This document shows, in pieces, positions 17,846 through 26,274 of a DNA stretch of 64,000 bases. The notes under the pieces were generated by a model. The model did no database searches. It saw nothing but the letters and a program-made list of their open reading frames with translations, and was not told the origin of the DNA. This DNA is from Pseudophaeobacter arcticus DSM 23566. GTDB taxonomy: Bacteria; Pseudomonadota; Alphaproteobacteria; Rhodobacterales; Rhodobacteraceae. The position numbers and the translations under genes are program-made. How positions within the stretch are numbered: the first letter of the stretch is position 1; every line of letters begins with the position of its first letter. The stretch is taken from contig NZ_KI421507.1 of NCBI RefSeq assembly GCF_000473205.1, positions 4,015,057 to 4,079,056 of the forward strand, given 5' to 3'.

Positions 17846-18565
17846 ATGTTAGTCCATGCAGTCCGAATTCTGTTGTTTCCAATTCTGGTCGCTCAAGCCG
17901 CATTTGTGCGCCGTTCAGCGGTGCACCTGGCTGATCCTTCCGGTCGCCGCGATGGTGTCAGCGGGCAGGGGCCTGACCTCCGTTTATTGATCATCGGCGA
18001 CAGTTCTGCTGTCGGGGTCGGCACCTCGCATCAAGAAGAAGCGCTCTTGGGTCATATGCGCAAAAGGCTTTCGCAGACAAATACAGTCTACTGGTCTGTA
18101 GATGCCAAGACCGGTGCCACCACTGCCGATACGATCGCCCGTCTGCAGGAGCGCACACCACAGAAATTTGATATCGTGTCCGTTTCGCTTGGCGTAAACG
18201 ATATCACTGCGCGCGTGCCTTTATCGGAATGGCTGCAGCGGTTTTCGATGTTGCTTCAGTTGGTGGAACTGAAATTTCAGGCCGATGTCATCTGCATATC
18301 GGGTATTCCGCCAATCCACTATTTCCCGCTGCTCCCACAACCGCTCCGGTGGGTATTGGGTGCACAGGCCGCACGATTTGATCGGGCGCTTCGCAAACTT
18401 GTCTCCAATCGTTCTGGATGTCGGTTTATTGAAATGGATTTTGAACCTAACGTCTCACAAATGAGCCCTGACGGTTTTCATCCGGGTCCAAAAATCTATG
18501 CAGAGTGGGGCCGCAAGGTCTATCGTGCAATCCGCCGCGATATCAAGCAGCTCGGCAAAACGTAG
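17846..18565 (+). CDS. SGNH/GDSL hydrolase family protein
   Basis: A 239-residue probable esterase or lipase. Block I is LLIIGDSSAVGVG with the nucleophile Ser53, block III is GVND, and block V is DGFHPG with the Asp and His of the triad. The first 20 residues are hydrophobic and may anchor it. I chose the ATG at 17846 because GGAG lies 6 bases upstream and homologue-like sequence begins there; upstream in-frame ATGs at 17822 and 17792 lack such a site. The substrate is unknown. Confidence 0.85.
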   Translation: MLVHAVRILLFPILVAQAAFVRRSAVHLADPSGRRDGVSGQGPDLRLLIIGDSSAVGVGTSHQEEALLGHMRKRLSQTNTVYWSVDAKTGATTADTIARLQERTPQKFDIVSVSLGVNDITARVPLSEWLQRFSMLLQLVELKFQADVICISGIPPIHYFPLLPQPLRWVLGAQAARFDRALRKLVSNRSGCRFIEMDFEPNVSQMSPDGFHPGPKIYAEWGRKVYRAIRRDIKQLGKT

Positions 18566-18804
18566 CAGCCGTCTCAGAGCGGATTTTCAGGGCATTTGCA
18601 GCCGGCAACAGGTTTGCGCCGAGCGTGCTCATGTCCCGCCACCCAGGCCACGGCCCGCCTGTCGCGCAACGGGCCGGATACATTTCAGCGACTTTCGAGA
18701 CCATGCCGGAAATCATGTGCGAACGGCAGCCGGTGCATAGATGTGGCCCTCAAAGACCCCTTCACAGAACACGGCAGGATCGCCTCCTGATCAATGACAG
18801 CGAC

Positions 18805-20496
18805 CTAGCGGACCTGCGCAAGAGCCTCGTCGACCGTGGCGGCATAGTGGACCAACGGGGGGTGCAGGCCATGGGTTGCAAAGACACGCAGGATGTCGCG
18901 GCTGGTCCCCGTAAGCCACAACGCGACCCCCCGCTTGCGCGCGCTGTGGGCAAGCCCCTCGATCATGTTGGCGCCGGTCGAGTCGAGCAGGGGCACAGAT
19001 GAGAAATCGACAATCAGCGCCCTGTGGCTGTCCTGGATGCGGTCGAGCACAGAGCTGATGGAGGCGGTGGCGCCAAAGAAGAGCGCGCCGGTGATCCAGT
19101 AGATGACCACATCGGGGGCCTGGGCGGTGTCCTCATGGTATTCCCGGCGCGGGTGTGCGGTGTCGGCCTCGTCGCGCCCGACAAAGGCGCTGCCGGTCGC
19201 AACACCTGTGGTCCGGCTCATGCGATGAATAAAGAGCACCGACCCAAGAGCGAAGCCGACGACAATGGCTTCGGTCAGGTCGCGGAAAATGGTCAGAAAG
19301 AAGGTGGCACCCAACACCGTAGCCTCTCCCCAGCCTGACCGGACCAGGATCGCGATGGCTGGTTTCTCGATCATGTTCCAGGCAACAACGGCCAGCACCC
19401 CGGCAAGCGCGGCCAGCGGGATATATGAGGCCAGCGGCGCGGCAACCAGCATGAACAGGAGCAGAAACGCGGCGTGCAACATGCCGGCCACTGGGCCATG
19501 CGCCCCGGCCCGGACATTTGTCGCGGTGCGTGCGATGGTGCCTGTTACGCAAAACCCACCAAAGAGGGACGACCCAATGTTGGCCACACCCTGGGCCACC
19601 AGTTCGCAGTTCGAACGGTGGCGGCGTCCGGTCATGCTGTCGGCGACAACGGCGGACAGCAGCGATTCAATGGCGCCCAGCAAGGTAAAGGAGACAGCGG
19701 CGGGCAGAACCGCAAAGACGGCCTCTGGTGAGAGAATTGGCAGGTGCGGTGCTGGAAGCGACGATGGAATGCCACCAAACTTGGTGCCAATTGTCTGCAC
19801 CGGCAGGGTGAGAACGGCGGTTGCAGCGGCGGCCAAGCTGACGGCGATCAGCATCCCCGGCCATTGTGGGCGCCACCGTCGCAACCCAAAGATCACAGCA
19901 ACCGTGGCACAGGACACCCCAAGCGCGGCTGGCGTCAGGCTTGCCCGCACCTCCCAGAGAGCCGGGAGCTTTTCCAGCAACTCGCCCGGTTCATTCACCA
20001 GGGTCAGACCAAACAGCTCCCTGACCTGGCTGGCAAAAATGATGACTGCGATCCCGGCGGTGAATCCCACCGTGACCGGGTAGGGGATGAACTTGATGAA
20101 GGCGCCAAGCCGCAGGAAACCGGTAGCGGCCATCATCAGCCCCGAAAGAAAGGTGGCCAGGATCAGCCCCTCTACCCCGTGCTGGGCCACGGTTGCGGCA
20201 ACCAGCACGATGAAGGCGCCGGCCGGGCCACCAATCTGGAACCGGGATCCCCCCAGCAACGAAACCAGGAAACCACCAACGATGGCCGTGTAAAGCCCCT
20301 GGGCTGGGCTCGCCCCCGAGGCGATGGCGATGGCCATCGACAGCGGCAGCGCAACAATCGCGACGGTCAGCCCGGCAATGGCATCTGCGCGCAACTGCGT
20401 CAGGCCATAGCCTTCGCGCAGGACAGTAAGGAGTTTGGGGGTGAACAGCTCGGCAAAACTGGGAGCCTCGCTCTGTAGGGGCGTCTGGTCTTTCAT
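18805..20496 (-). CDS. SulP (SLC26) family inorganic anion transporter with STAS domain
   Basis: A 563-residue inner-membrane carrier. About 12 membrane helices (residues 40-420) include the SulP-typical PLSMAIAIASG and GGPAGAFIVLVAATV. A cytosolic STAS domain follows (about 450-560) with LIVDFSSVPLLDSTGANMIEG. The substrate may be sulfate, bicarbonate or a dicarboxylate. An alternative start lies 4 codons upstream. It lies downstream of nnrS in the same direction but is separated by 447 bases, so it probably has its own promoter. Confidence 0.92.
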   Translation of the reverse strand: MKDQTPLQSEAPSFAELFTPKLLTVLREGYGLTQLRADAIAGLTVAIVALPLSMAIAIASGASPAQGLYTAIVGGFLVSLLGGSRFQIGGPAGAFIVLVAATVAQHGVEGLILATFLSGLMMAATGFLRLGAFIKFIPYPVTVGFTAGIAVIIFASQVRELFGLTLVNEPGELLEKLPALWEVRASLTPAALGVSCATVAVIFGLRRWRPQWPGMLIAVSLAAAATAVLTLPVQTIGTKFGGIPSSLPAPHLPILSPEAVFAVLPAAVSFTLLGAIESLLSAVVADSMTGRRHRSNCELVAQGVANIGSSLFGGFCVTGTIARTATNVRAGAHGPVAGMLHAAFLLLFMLVAAPLASYIPLAALAGVLAVVAWNMIEKPAIAILVRSGWGEATVLGATFFLTIFRDLTEAIVVGFALGSVLFIHRMSRTTGVATGSAFVGRDEADTAHPRREYHEDTAQAPDVVIYWITGALFFGATASISSVLDRIQDSHRALIVDFSSVPLLDSTGANMIEGLAHSARKRGVALWLTGTSRDILRVFATHGLHPPLVHYAATVDEALAQVR

Positions 20497-20943
20497 CTGT
20501 GGCCGCACCTTTAGGAAGAAGGGAGCGGCGGGATCGTCGGCTGTATGTCGGCGGTCGCCGTCGCGGGTTGTGGGGTCAGGATATCGCGAAGGGTTTTTTC
20601 TGCCCTAGGCCGCGCCGGTGCACCGTGCTGGCAGCGCCTCCTCGACCCGTTCAATGCCAAAAAGACCGCGTGCCGCGCGCATCGCTGGACCTGCAATCAT
20701 GATAAATATCCTGAGTATGAGAATGGATAGTACAAATAGAATAAGGGAAATGTAAAACATCATCTTTGGCAGGTGATTTCAGGGAGCACAGGCCAGGGAG
20801 CACAGACCAGGTAGCACAATGCCGGTTGCCATGCGCTTCACCACTCTGCCCCCAAGGTCCGGCCCGAGAGAGGCGGGAGACAAGCCAGCTCCCTTGGGCA
20901 AAATCCGCGACACCGGCGACACAGCTCTTGGCTTAGGCGGCAT
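20497..20943. other. Intergenic region between nnrS and sulP
   Basis: This gap is 447 bases. The middle (about 20695-20765) is markedly AT-rich and is the likely sulP promoter zone. A three-copy 14-base repeat sits at 20781-20822. No protein-coding frame here looks real. Confidence 0.6.
20781..20822. repeat. Three tandem 14-base repeats
   Basis: AGGGAGCACAGGCC (20781-20794), AGGGAGCACAGACC (20795-20808) and AGGTAGCACAATGC (20809-20822) lie between nnrS and sulP. The copies diverge progressively. The function is unknown. Confidence 0.85.
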
Positions 20944-22209
20944 TCATTCAGCGCTTCTTTCTGCTGAAACGCTGTCACTGCTGCGCAAGCTGCGACCGCT
21001 GAGGACAGGTCGGCGGACCGGGCCTGAGAGGGCCGGCAGAAAAGCGGTGATGAAGGCAAGCCAGCCGAGGCACCAAAGCAGGGCAGTGGCTGTTATCAGG
21101 CTGTCGGCAAAGGCCAAGGAAAACGGAGGCGCCAAACGGGCCCAGACCGCGAGCCAGATCAGCGCGCATCCAACCGTGAATCCGGCGCCTGCGCGCATTT
21201 TCCCGTCCGGGCGATGGCTGCCCGCCCGTCCGGAAATGGCCATGATGAGCCCGGTCATGGCGCCGATGGTAAGGGCGTGAATTGCCGCAGGCACGGGATA
21301 GTCGACGAGCCCAAGCCCGATGACACCAAAAGCCAGAGTGCCAAGGGGCAGCCATAGAAAGGCCAGGTGTTGCGCGGCCAGCAGCGGATTAAAGAGCGCA
21401 GTGCCGGTTCGCCATCCCCGCATGCACCACAGCATCATTGCCCCCGTCGCAGCCCATATGGCGTAGGCCGCTTCGGCAAACCCCGCGGGTTTCAATACCA
21501 GTCCCATGAACAGCATCCCCAGCAGCAGGCTGCGCAGCCGTGGTGCAGTCCGGACCGGCGGGCCGGTATCGCCCTGCTGGGCCAGCCAGTTGCGGGTAAA
21601 GGCAGGGACTGCCCGCGTGCCTACAAAGAACAACAGCAAGAGCATGCCTGTGAGGACCATGTGTGCCAGGTCAAGGCAGTTCCAGATATTGCCGGCGGCG
21701 GCGTCGATCAGGAATAGGGCTTCACATAGGCCAAGGCCCAGAACTGCAGCCAGATACCCAAGCTTGCGATAGGCTCTGGCAGCGGCCAGCTGATGGCATA
21801 GGATGCCAGCGAGGCCGGCAAAGAACCCCGCATTCAAGGCCAGAGGAATTATCAGGGGGAGCGCATCAAATTTGGCAGTTGCGATCCGCGCCAGGATCCA
21901 AACGACAACCAGTGCCTTCAAACCCGCACCTTGCAGGGGAGGACGTGCCGTCCAGCTTTGCAGGGGAGGACGTGCCGTCCAGCCTGGCAGGGCTGTCAGC
22001 AGATAGCCTCCGATGGCCGCAGCAGCAAAGCCAAAGAACAGCTCGTGGACATGCCACAGAACGGCAGGCGCAAAGTCCGGACCAGGCAGACCAAACCCGA
22101 CTCCCAATGGCCACCAGGCCATCGAGAGCAGCGCGCAAAGGAAAGCGGCAAGAAAAAGCGGGCGGTAGGGCGCGTCCCAAAACCTGCTCAAGTCCAGCCC
22201 CAAAGTCAT
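20944..22209 (-). CDS. nnrS: NnrS family membrane protein
   Basis: A 421-residue polytopic membrane protein with about 12 helices. The N-terminal WHVHELFFGFAAAAIGGYLLT block is characteristic (split: WHVHELFFGF then AAAAIGGYLLT). NnrS proteins are haem/copper membrane proteins linked to nitric oxide stress and denitrification regulons. The ATG overlaps the ubiV stop as ATGA, so it is the last gene of the ubiT-ubiU-ubiV-nnrS operon. The loop after GYLLTALPG contains a 9-residue duplication of WTARPPLQ plus one residue, encoded by a 27-bp tandem repeat. The C-terminal 25 residues are Ser/Arg-rich. Confidence 0.92.
   Translation of the reverse strand: MTLGLDLSRFWDAPYRPLFLAAFLCALLSMAWWPLGVGFGLPGPDFAPAVLWHVHELFFGFAAAAIGGYLLTALPGWTARPPLQSWTARPPLQGAGLKALVVVWILARIATAKFDALPLIIPLALNAGFFAGLAGILCHQLAAARAYRKLGYLAAVLGLGLCEALFLIDAAAGNIWNCLDLAHMVLTGMLLLLFFVGTRAVPAFTRNWLAQQGDTGPPVRTAPRLRSLLLGMLFMGLVLKPAGFAEAAYAIWAATGAMMLWCMRGWRTGTALFNPLLAAQHLAFLWLPLGTLAFGVIGLGLVDYPVPAAIHALTIGAMTGLIMAISGRAGSHRPDGKMRAGAGFTVGCALIWLAVWARLAPPFSLAFADSLITATALLWCLGWLAFITAFLPALSGPVRRPVLSGRSLRSSDSVSAERSAE
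21931..21984. repeat. In-frame 27-bp tandem duplication inside nnrS
   Basis: Two copies with a 27-base period (starting at 21931 and 21958) share TTGCAGGGGAGGACG followed by TGCCGTCCAGC. They add nine residues to an early loop of NnrS without breaking the frame. Confidence 0.9.
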
Positions 22210-23111
22210 GGCGCAGCAGGTTCAACTGACCAGGATGCGCCGCTGGGCCCTACCAGGAAACCGTCACTCAGGCGGGTTTCCGGTGAAGAACGCCGGATCT
22301 CGTCGGCAATTGCACCGGCGGGCAGGGCGCCGTCCAGCCGGTCCCGGTACAGCTGGCAAATCCGGGTAAAGCTGCTGGATTGCGGTGACAGCCGCAGGGC
22401 TGAAACGCCTGCTGCGGCAAGGGCTTCGATCTGGTAGTCGGCGCAGGCATAGCTATCCGACAGTGTTTGCACCCCATTCACCGCCATGAAGGGACGCTCC
22501 TCCAGGGTCCGTACTTCCAGTCCGTCCGGGTCCTCGTCGCAGGCAAACTGGCAATTGTCCTTGGTCCGCTTGTGCAGCCGCGCGTGATAGCAGCGCCCGG
22601 ATATCGCCAGCGGCAGCCGGCCATGTCCCCAGACCTCGATGGCCACGCCCAGGTCGGCACCGGCGTGGGCCAGTGCTGCAACTGACGCCATGGGCAATTC
22701 AGGCGGCAGGCAGATCCGTTTGGCGCCCAGGGATGCCAGCCAGGTCAGGGTGCCCTCGTTATAGACATTGACCAGGGGTCCAACGTGAAAGCCCAGGCCT
22801 TTAGGCAAATGCGGCAGGGCGGTCAGGTCGTTGATCTCAACCGTCACCCCCATTTCCGAAAGTTCCGCCGTCAGCTTGCGCTCGCGCTTGAGGGTGACAA
22901 GTGCCAGGCTGGTCAAAACCGTCTCCTTGCCTGCTGCGGCCAGGGAGGAGAGGGCTTCGGGAATGCGATCCTGATAAAAGGGCAGGCGTTTTGAGCAGAT
23001 AAGTTCACCCAGAACAACGCGGTCGACGGGAGCCTCGCCCAGGCCTTCATAAAACGCGCTCCAGGTTTCGGTTGGCCAGAAGAACTGGTTCGGCCCGATA
23101 GTCAGTTCCAT
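22206..23111 (-). CDS. ubiV: Oxygen-independent ubiquinone hydroxylase subunit UbiV
   Basis: A 301-residue U32-peptidase-like protein of the YhbV type. With UbiU it forms the Fe-S complex that hydroxylates the ubiquinone ring without oxygen. Four cysteines fit the known [4Fe-4S] ligand spacing: Cys39, Cys174, Cys187 and Cys191 (intervals 13 and 4 for the last three, as in the E. coli protein). It starts 4 bases after the ubiU stop, and its own stop overlaps nnrS. The whole set should serve ubiquinone synthesis during anaerobic respiration. Confidence 0.93.
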   Translation of the reverse strand: MELTIGPNQFFWPTETWSAFYEGLGEAPVDRVVLGELICSKRLPFYQDRIPEALSSLAAAGKETVLTSLALVTLKRERKLTAELSEMGVTVEINDLTALPHLPKGLGFHVGPLVNVYNEGTLTWLASLGAKRICLPPELPMASVAALAHAGADLGVAIEVWGHGRLPLAISGRCYHARLHKRTKDNCQFACDEDPDGLEVRTLEERPFMAVNGVQTLSDSYACADYQIEALAAAGVSALRLSPQSSSFTRICQLYRDRLDGALPAGAIADEIRRSSPETRLSDGFLVGPSGASWSVEPAAP

Positions 23112-23115
23112 GGTG

Positions 23116-24093
23116 CTACCTCCAGGTTTTCTTGTAGGCGCCAGTGGTCATGGCCTGGCCTTCCGAGAGCCGCGCCAGCATGCCCTCGGGCAAGGGGGTG
23201 CCGGCCTCCAGCGCATCCACGGCAGCACGGAAGTTGCGCACCACCTGCGCCACATAGGATTTTGAGCGCTGGCGGCCTTCGATCTTCAGCGCCGTGACGC
23301 CGGCCTTTTGCAGCTGCGGGATCAGTTGCTCGGCGTTGAGGCTGACCGGGTCTTCAAACAGATGCCCGGTCTGGCCACCTGCGGAGAAGCAGCCCTTGCA
23401 CAGTGTTGGATAGGGGGCTGGCGCATCCTTTGCCGTGCGGTGGATCGTGAACCCGCCCAGCCTGGCATTCAGCACCCCGTTGTCGTCAATGTATTCCACA
23501 TGGCTGGCAGGTGAGCAGACGCCGTTCATATTGGGGGACAGGCCGGTTGCATAAGACGACAGCGAGCAGCGCCCTTCGGCCATGACGCACAAACCGCCAA
23601 ACACAAAGACTTCGGTTTCCACCTCTGTTTCGGCGTTGATGGCGGCAATTTCCGGCACCGAGAGGATGCGCGGCAGCACAACGCGTTTCACGCCAAAGGT
23701 GTCGGCGTAGAAGTTGATGATATCGGCATTGGCGGCGGCGGCCTGAACCGAAAGATGCAGGCGCAGCTCCGGATAGCTGCGCGCGCCATAGTCCAGCAAG
23801 CCGGCGTCTGCCAGGATCACGGCATCGGCGCCAGCGGCCTGTGCATCGCCAATGGCGCGATGCCAGACCGACTGGCTGCCTGCCCGGGGGAACGTGTTGA
23901 TCGCCACCAGAACCTTGGCGCCATGGGCATGGGCAAATTCAACACCTTCGCGCATTTCGGCACGGTCAAAATTCAAGCCAGGGAAGTTGCGCGCGTTGGT
24001 TTCGTCATTGAAGCCGCAATAGACAGTATGCGCCCCGGCCTTGACGGCGGCGCGCAGCGCAGCGGGGGTGCCGGCGGGGCAGACAATTTCCAT
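23116..24093 (-). CDS. ubiU: Oxygen-independent ubiquinone hydroxylase subunit UbiU
   Basis: A 325-residue YhbU-type U32-family protein, partner of UbiV. Starting at MEIVCPAG, four cysteines fall at 169, 176, 193 and 232. From memory this is the numbering of the E. coli UbiU Fe-S ligands, and it supports this start over an ATG 6 bases upstream. The start overlaps the ubiT stop as TGATG. Fold and family are clear from the SVQAAAAN and FVFGGLCVMAEGRC blocks. Confidence 0.95.
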   Translation of the reverse strand: MEIVCPAGTPAALRAAVKAGAHTVYCGFNDETNARNFPGLNFDRAEMREGVEFAHAHGAKVLVAINTFPRAGSQSVWHRAIGDAQAAGADAVILADAGLLDYGARSYPELRLHLSVQAAAANADIINFYADTFGVKRVVLPRILSVPEIAAINAETEVETEVFVFGGLCVMAEGRCSLSSYATGLSPNMNGVCSPASHVEYIDDNGVLNARLGGFTIHRTAKDAPAPYPTLCKGCFSAGGQTGHLFEDPVSLNAEQLIPQLQKAGVTALKIEGRQRSKSYVAQVVRNFRAAVDALEAGTPLPEGMLARLSEGQAMTTGAYKKTWR

Positions 24094-24629
24094 CACCATG
24101 CCGGGTCCTCCTCCGGCCGGGCCAGGCAGAGGCCTGTACGCCGTTCTGCCAAGGCGGCGGTCTGAAGGATAAAGCGGCCAAACGGCCCGGACACGGCGGC
24201 AATTTCCTGCGACAGGTCCAGTTCAGCATCATCCACGGCATTGCGCAGAGCCAGGGCTGCGCCGGTGTCACCCTCAATCACCAAATCGCGTGAGAAAAAC
24301 AGTGCATCCCCGTCGTAAACCCCGTGGACCAGCCCCAGCAGCGCAGCAAGCGGGCCGGATATGCGCGCCTCAGCCTCGCAGTCCCCGCGCAGGGCGCGCA
24401 CGGTTGGGGCGCCGCCATTGGGGGCCAGGCAAAGAATGATGGGTAAATCGACCGGGTTGAGGACAAACCGCGCGTGGCTGTAGTCCCCCAGGCGGCGGAA
24501 CAATCCCGGGTGACGCTTGCCGATTTGGCGGCAGCAGGCGGTCAGCGAGAGGGACAAGGGCGCCAGCGGCACCACCCGCAGAATGCGCGCCAGGGCAGCC
24601 GGGCAACAGGGGATTTGGGGGTGTGGCAA
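24093..24629 (-). CDS. ubiT: Ubiquinone biosynthesis accessory factor UbiT (SCP2 domain)
   Basis: A 178-residue SCP2 sterol-carrier-like protein of the YhbT type, the third factor of oxygen-independent ubiquinone synthesis, proposed to bind the lipid intermediates. The start is TTG at 24629, with AAAGGA 7 bases upstream. The sequence LFRRLGDYSHARFVLNPVDLP is the SCP2 core entry (split: LFRRLGDYSHA, RFVLNPVDLP). It is the first gene of ubiT-ubiU-ubiV-nnrS. An FNR-family site lies upstream at 24696-24709. Confidence 0.9.
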   Translation of the reverse strand: MPHPQIPCCPAALARILRVVPLAPLSLSLTACCRQIGKRHPGLFRRLGDYSHARFVLNPVDLPIILCLAPNGGAPTVRALRGDCEAEARISGPLAALLGLVHGVYDGDALFFSRDLVIEGDTGAALALRNAVDDAELDLSQEIAAVSGPFGRFILQTAALAERRTGLCLARPEEDPAW

Positions 24630-24695
24630 AGAGTATTCCTTTCCCGCCGGTGATTTCGGTCACAGCGGTTCTATTCCGCTGCATGCCTCCCGAGT

Positions 24696-24709
24696 TTGTG
24701 CTGCAACAA
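24696..24709. promoter_or_regulatory. FNR/NnrR-family binding site (TTG-N8-CAA)
   Basis: TTGTGCTGCAACAA fits the TTG-N8-CAA core shared by NnrR, Dnr and FNR sites. It sits between divergent ubiT and ubiD. Its centre (24702.5) is 41.5 bases from a possible ubiT transcript start near 24661, with a TAGAAC -10-like hexamer at 24673-24668 on the minus strand. That is the class II activation geometry. It fits anaerobic or nitric-oxide control of ubiT-ubiU-ubiV-nnrS. Confidence 0.6.
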
Positions 24710-24726
24710 ATTCAGGAGGTGAATCT

Positions 24727-26274
24727 CTGTTAGGGATCTGCGGAAATCAGCAATGGAGCAGTCCCGTACGCACCCTTCCGCCATATCCCAGCCTGCGCCA
24801 TTTCCTTGACTGGTGCGAAGAAACCGGCCAGTTCCAGCGCGTTCCGGATCCGGTCTCGGTGCAGCATCAGATGACGGCGGTGCATCGCAGCGTGCTGGAA
24901 GGCGGCGGTCCGGTGCTGCAGTTCAACCACCCGGTTCTAGACAGTGGGCTGACGTCGGATATTCCGGTTGTTGTGAACCTGTTCGGCACGGCTGAGCGGG
25001 TTGCGGCCGGTCTTGGGGTCACCACAGACCGGCTGGACGACCTGGGTGGCTTTCTCGCGGCCCTCAGGTCACCAGCTCCACCGGACGGGCTGCGCGATAC
25101 ACTGTCCCGCTGGCCCATGCTCAAGGCCGCCTTGGCTGCGAGGCCAAAGCTGATCAAGACCGCGCCGGTACAAGCCGTTGTGCGCGCGGGGGCTGACGTA
25201 GATCTGTCCGGACTGCCGGTTCAGACCCATTGGCCTGACGATGCAGGGCCGCTGATTACCTGGCCGGTCGTAATCACCCGACCGCATGACAGCAGACCAG
25301 AGGATATCAGCCGCTGCAATGCAGGCGTTTACCGGACCCAGGTGCTGGACCGCTCGCGGTTGATCATGCGCTGGCTGCCGCATCGCGGCGGCGCCGCGCA
25401 TCATCGTAGCTGGGCGCGTCGGGGAGAAAAAATGCCGGTGGCGGTGGTGCTTGGTGCGAACCCCGCAACGCTGCTCTCGGCGGCGTTGCCCCTGCCGGAA
25501 ACAGTGTCCGAGCTTACCTTTGCCGGTGCGCTTGGCGGTGCCCGCCCGCGCCTGGTTCCCTGCCGGAGCGTACCGCTGATGGTGCCCGCTGATGCCGAGA
25601 TTGTGCTGGAGGGCTGGGTATCGCCGAGTGAAACCGCGCCCGAAGGTCCGTTTGGCGATCACACCGGATATTACAACCGCGCTGAGCCCTTTCCAGTCAT
25701 GCAGGTGAGCGCAGTTACCCATCGCGAAAACCCGCTTTACCTGTCCACCTATACCGGCCGCCCGCCCGATGAACCGGCCATCATCGGCGAGGTGTTCAAC
25801 CGGCTCGCCCTGCCAATGGTGCGGGCGCAAATCCCCGAAATCCGGGACCTGTGGCTGCCGCCGGCGGCCTGCTCATACCGCATTGCCGTTGTCAGCCTGG
25901 ACAAGCGCTACCCCGGCCAGGCCCGCCGGGTGATGATGGCGCTTTGGGGAATGCTGCCGCAATTCAGCTACACAAAGATGATTATTGCCGTCGATGCCGA
26001 TGCTGACCCGCGCAATTGGGATGACATCGCCTGGGTGCTGGCGACACGTATGGACCCCTCCCGCGATGTGATGATTTTGGAGAACACGCCAATGGATTAT
26101 CTCGACTTTGCCTCGCCCCAACCCGGCCTGGCCGGCAAGATAGGTATCGACGCCACGACAAAAATTGGCAGCGAAACCACCCGGGAATGGGGGCATGTCA
26201 TGCAGGGCGCGCCAGAAGATCAGGCCTTTGCCGCTGACCTGGTTGCCCGCCTTATACCGGAGTTGGGGGCATGA
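24727..26274 (+). CDS. ubiD: UbiD family decarboxylase
   Basis: About 515 residues of a UbiD-type prenylated-FMN decarboxylase that removes the carboxyl group from the polyprenyl-hydroxybenzoate ring. Family blocks include PYPSLRHFLDW, a central EGPFGDHTGYYN, and the C-terminal KIGIDATTKIGSE. The stop overlaps ubiX as ATGA, matching the enzyme with its cofactor-making partner. The start is uncertain: after an AGGAGG at 24714-24719 the only nearby in-frame initiator is CTG at 24727. The ATG at 24752 is out of frame. Earlier in-frame codons would run into divergent ubiT. Confidence 0.88.
   Translation: MLGICGNQQWSSPVRTLPPYPSLRHFLDWCEETGQFQRVPDPVSVQHQMTAVHRSVLEGGGPVLQFNHPVLDSGLTSDIPVVVNLFGTAERVAAGLGVTTDRLDDLGGFLAALRSPAPPDGLRDTLSRWPMLKAALAARPKLIKTAPVQAVVRAGADVDLSGLPVQTHWPDDAGPLITWPVVITRPHDSRPEDISRCNAGVYRTQVLDRSRLIMRWLPHRGGAAHHRSWARRGEKMPVAVVLGANPATLLSAALPLPETVSELTFAGALGGARPRLVPCRSVPLMVPADAEIVLEGWVSPSETAPEGPFGDHTGYYNRAEPFPVMQVSAVTHRENPLYLSTYTGRPPDEPAIIGEVFNRLALPMVRAQIPEIRDLWLPPAACSYRIAVVSLDKRYPGQARRVMMALWGMLPQFSYTKMIIAVDADADPRNWDDIAWVLATRMDPSRDVMILENTPMDYLDFASPQPGLAGKIGIDATTKIGSETTREWGHVMQGAPEDQAFAADLVARLIPELGA

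Noticed and set aside
24696..24709. Reading the site as a strict FNR (TTGAT-N4-ATCAA) box
   Set aside because: The inner T and A positions do not match; only the TTG/CAA core is present, so I call it FNR/NnrR-family rather than FNR.
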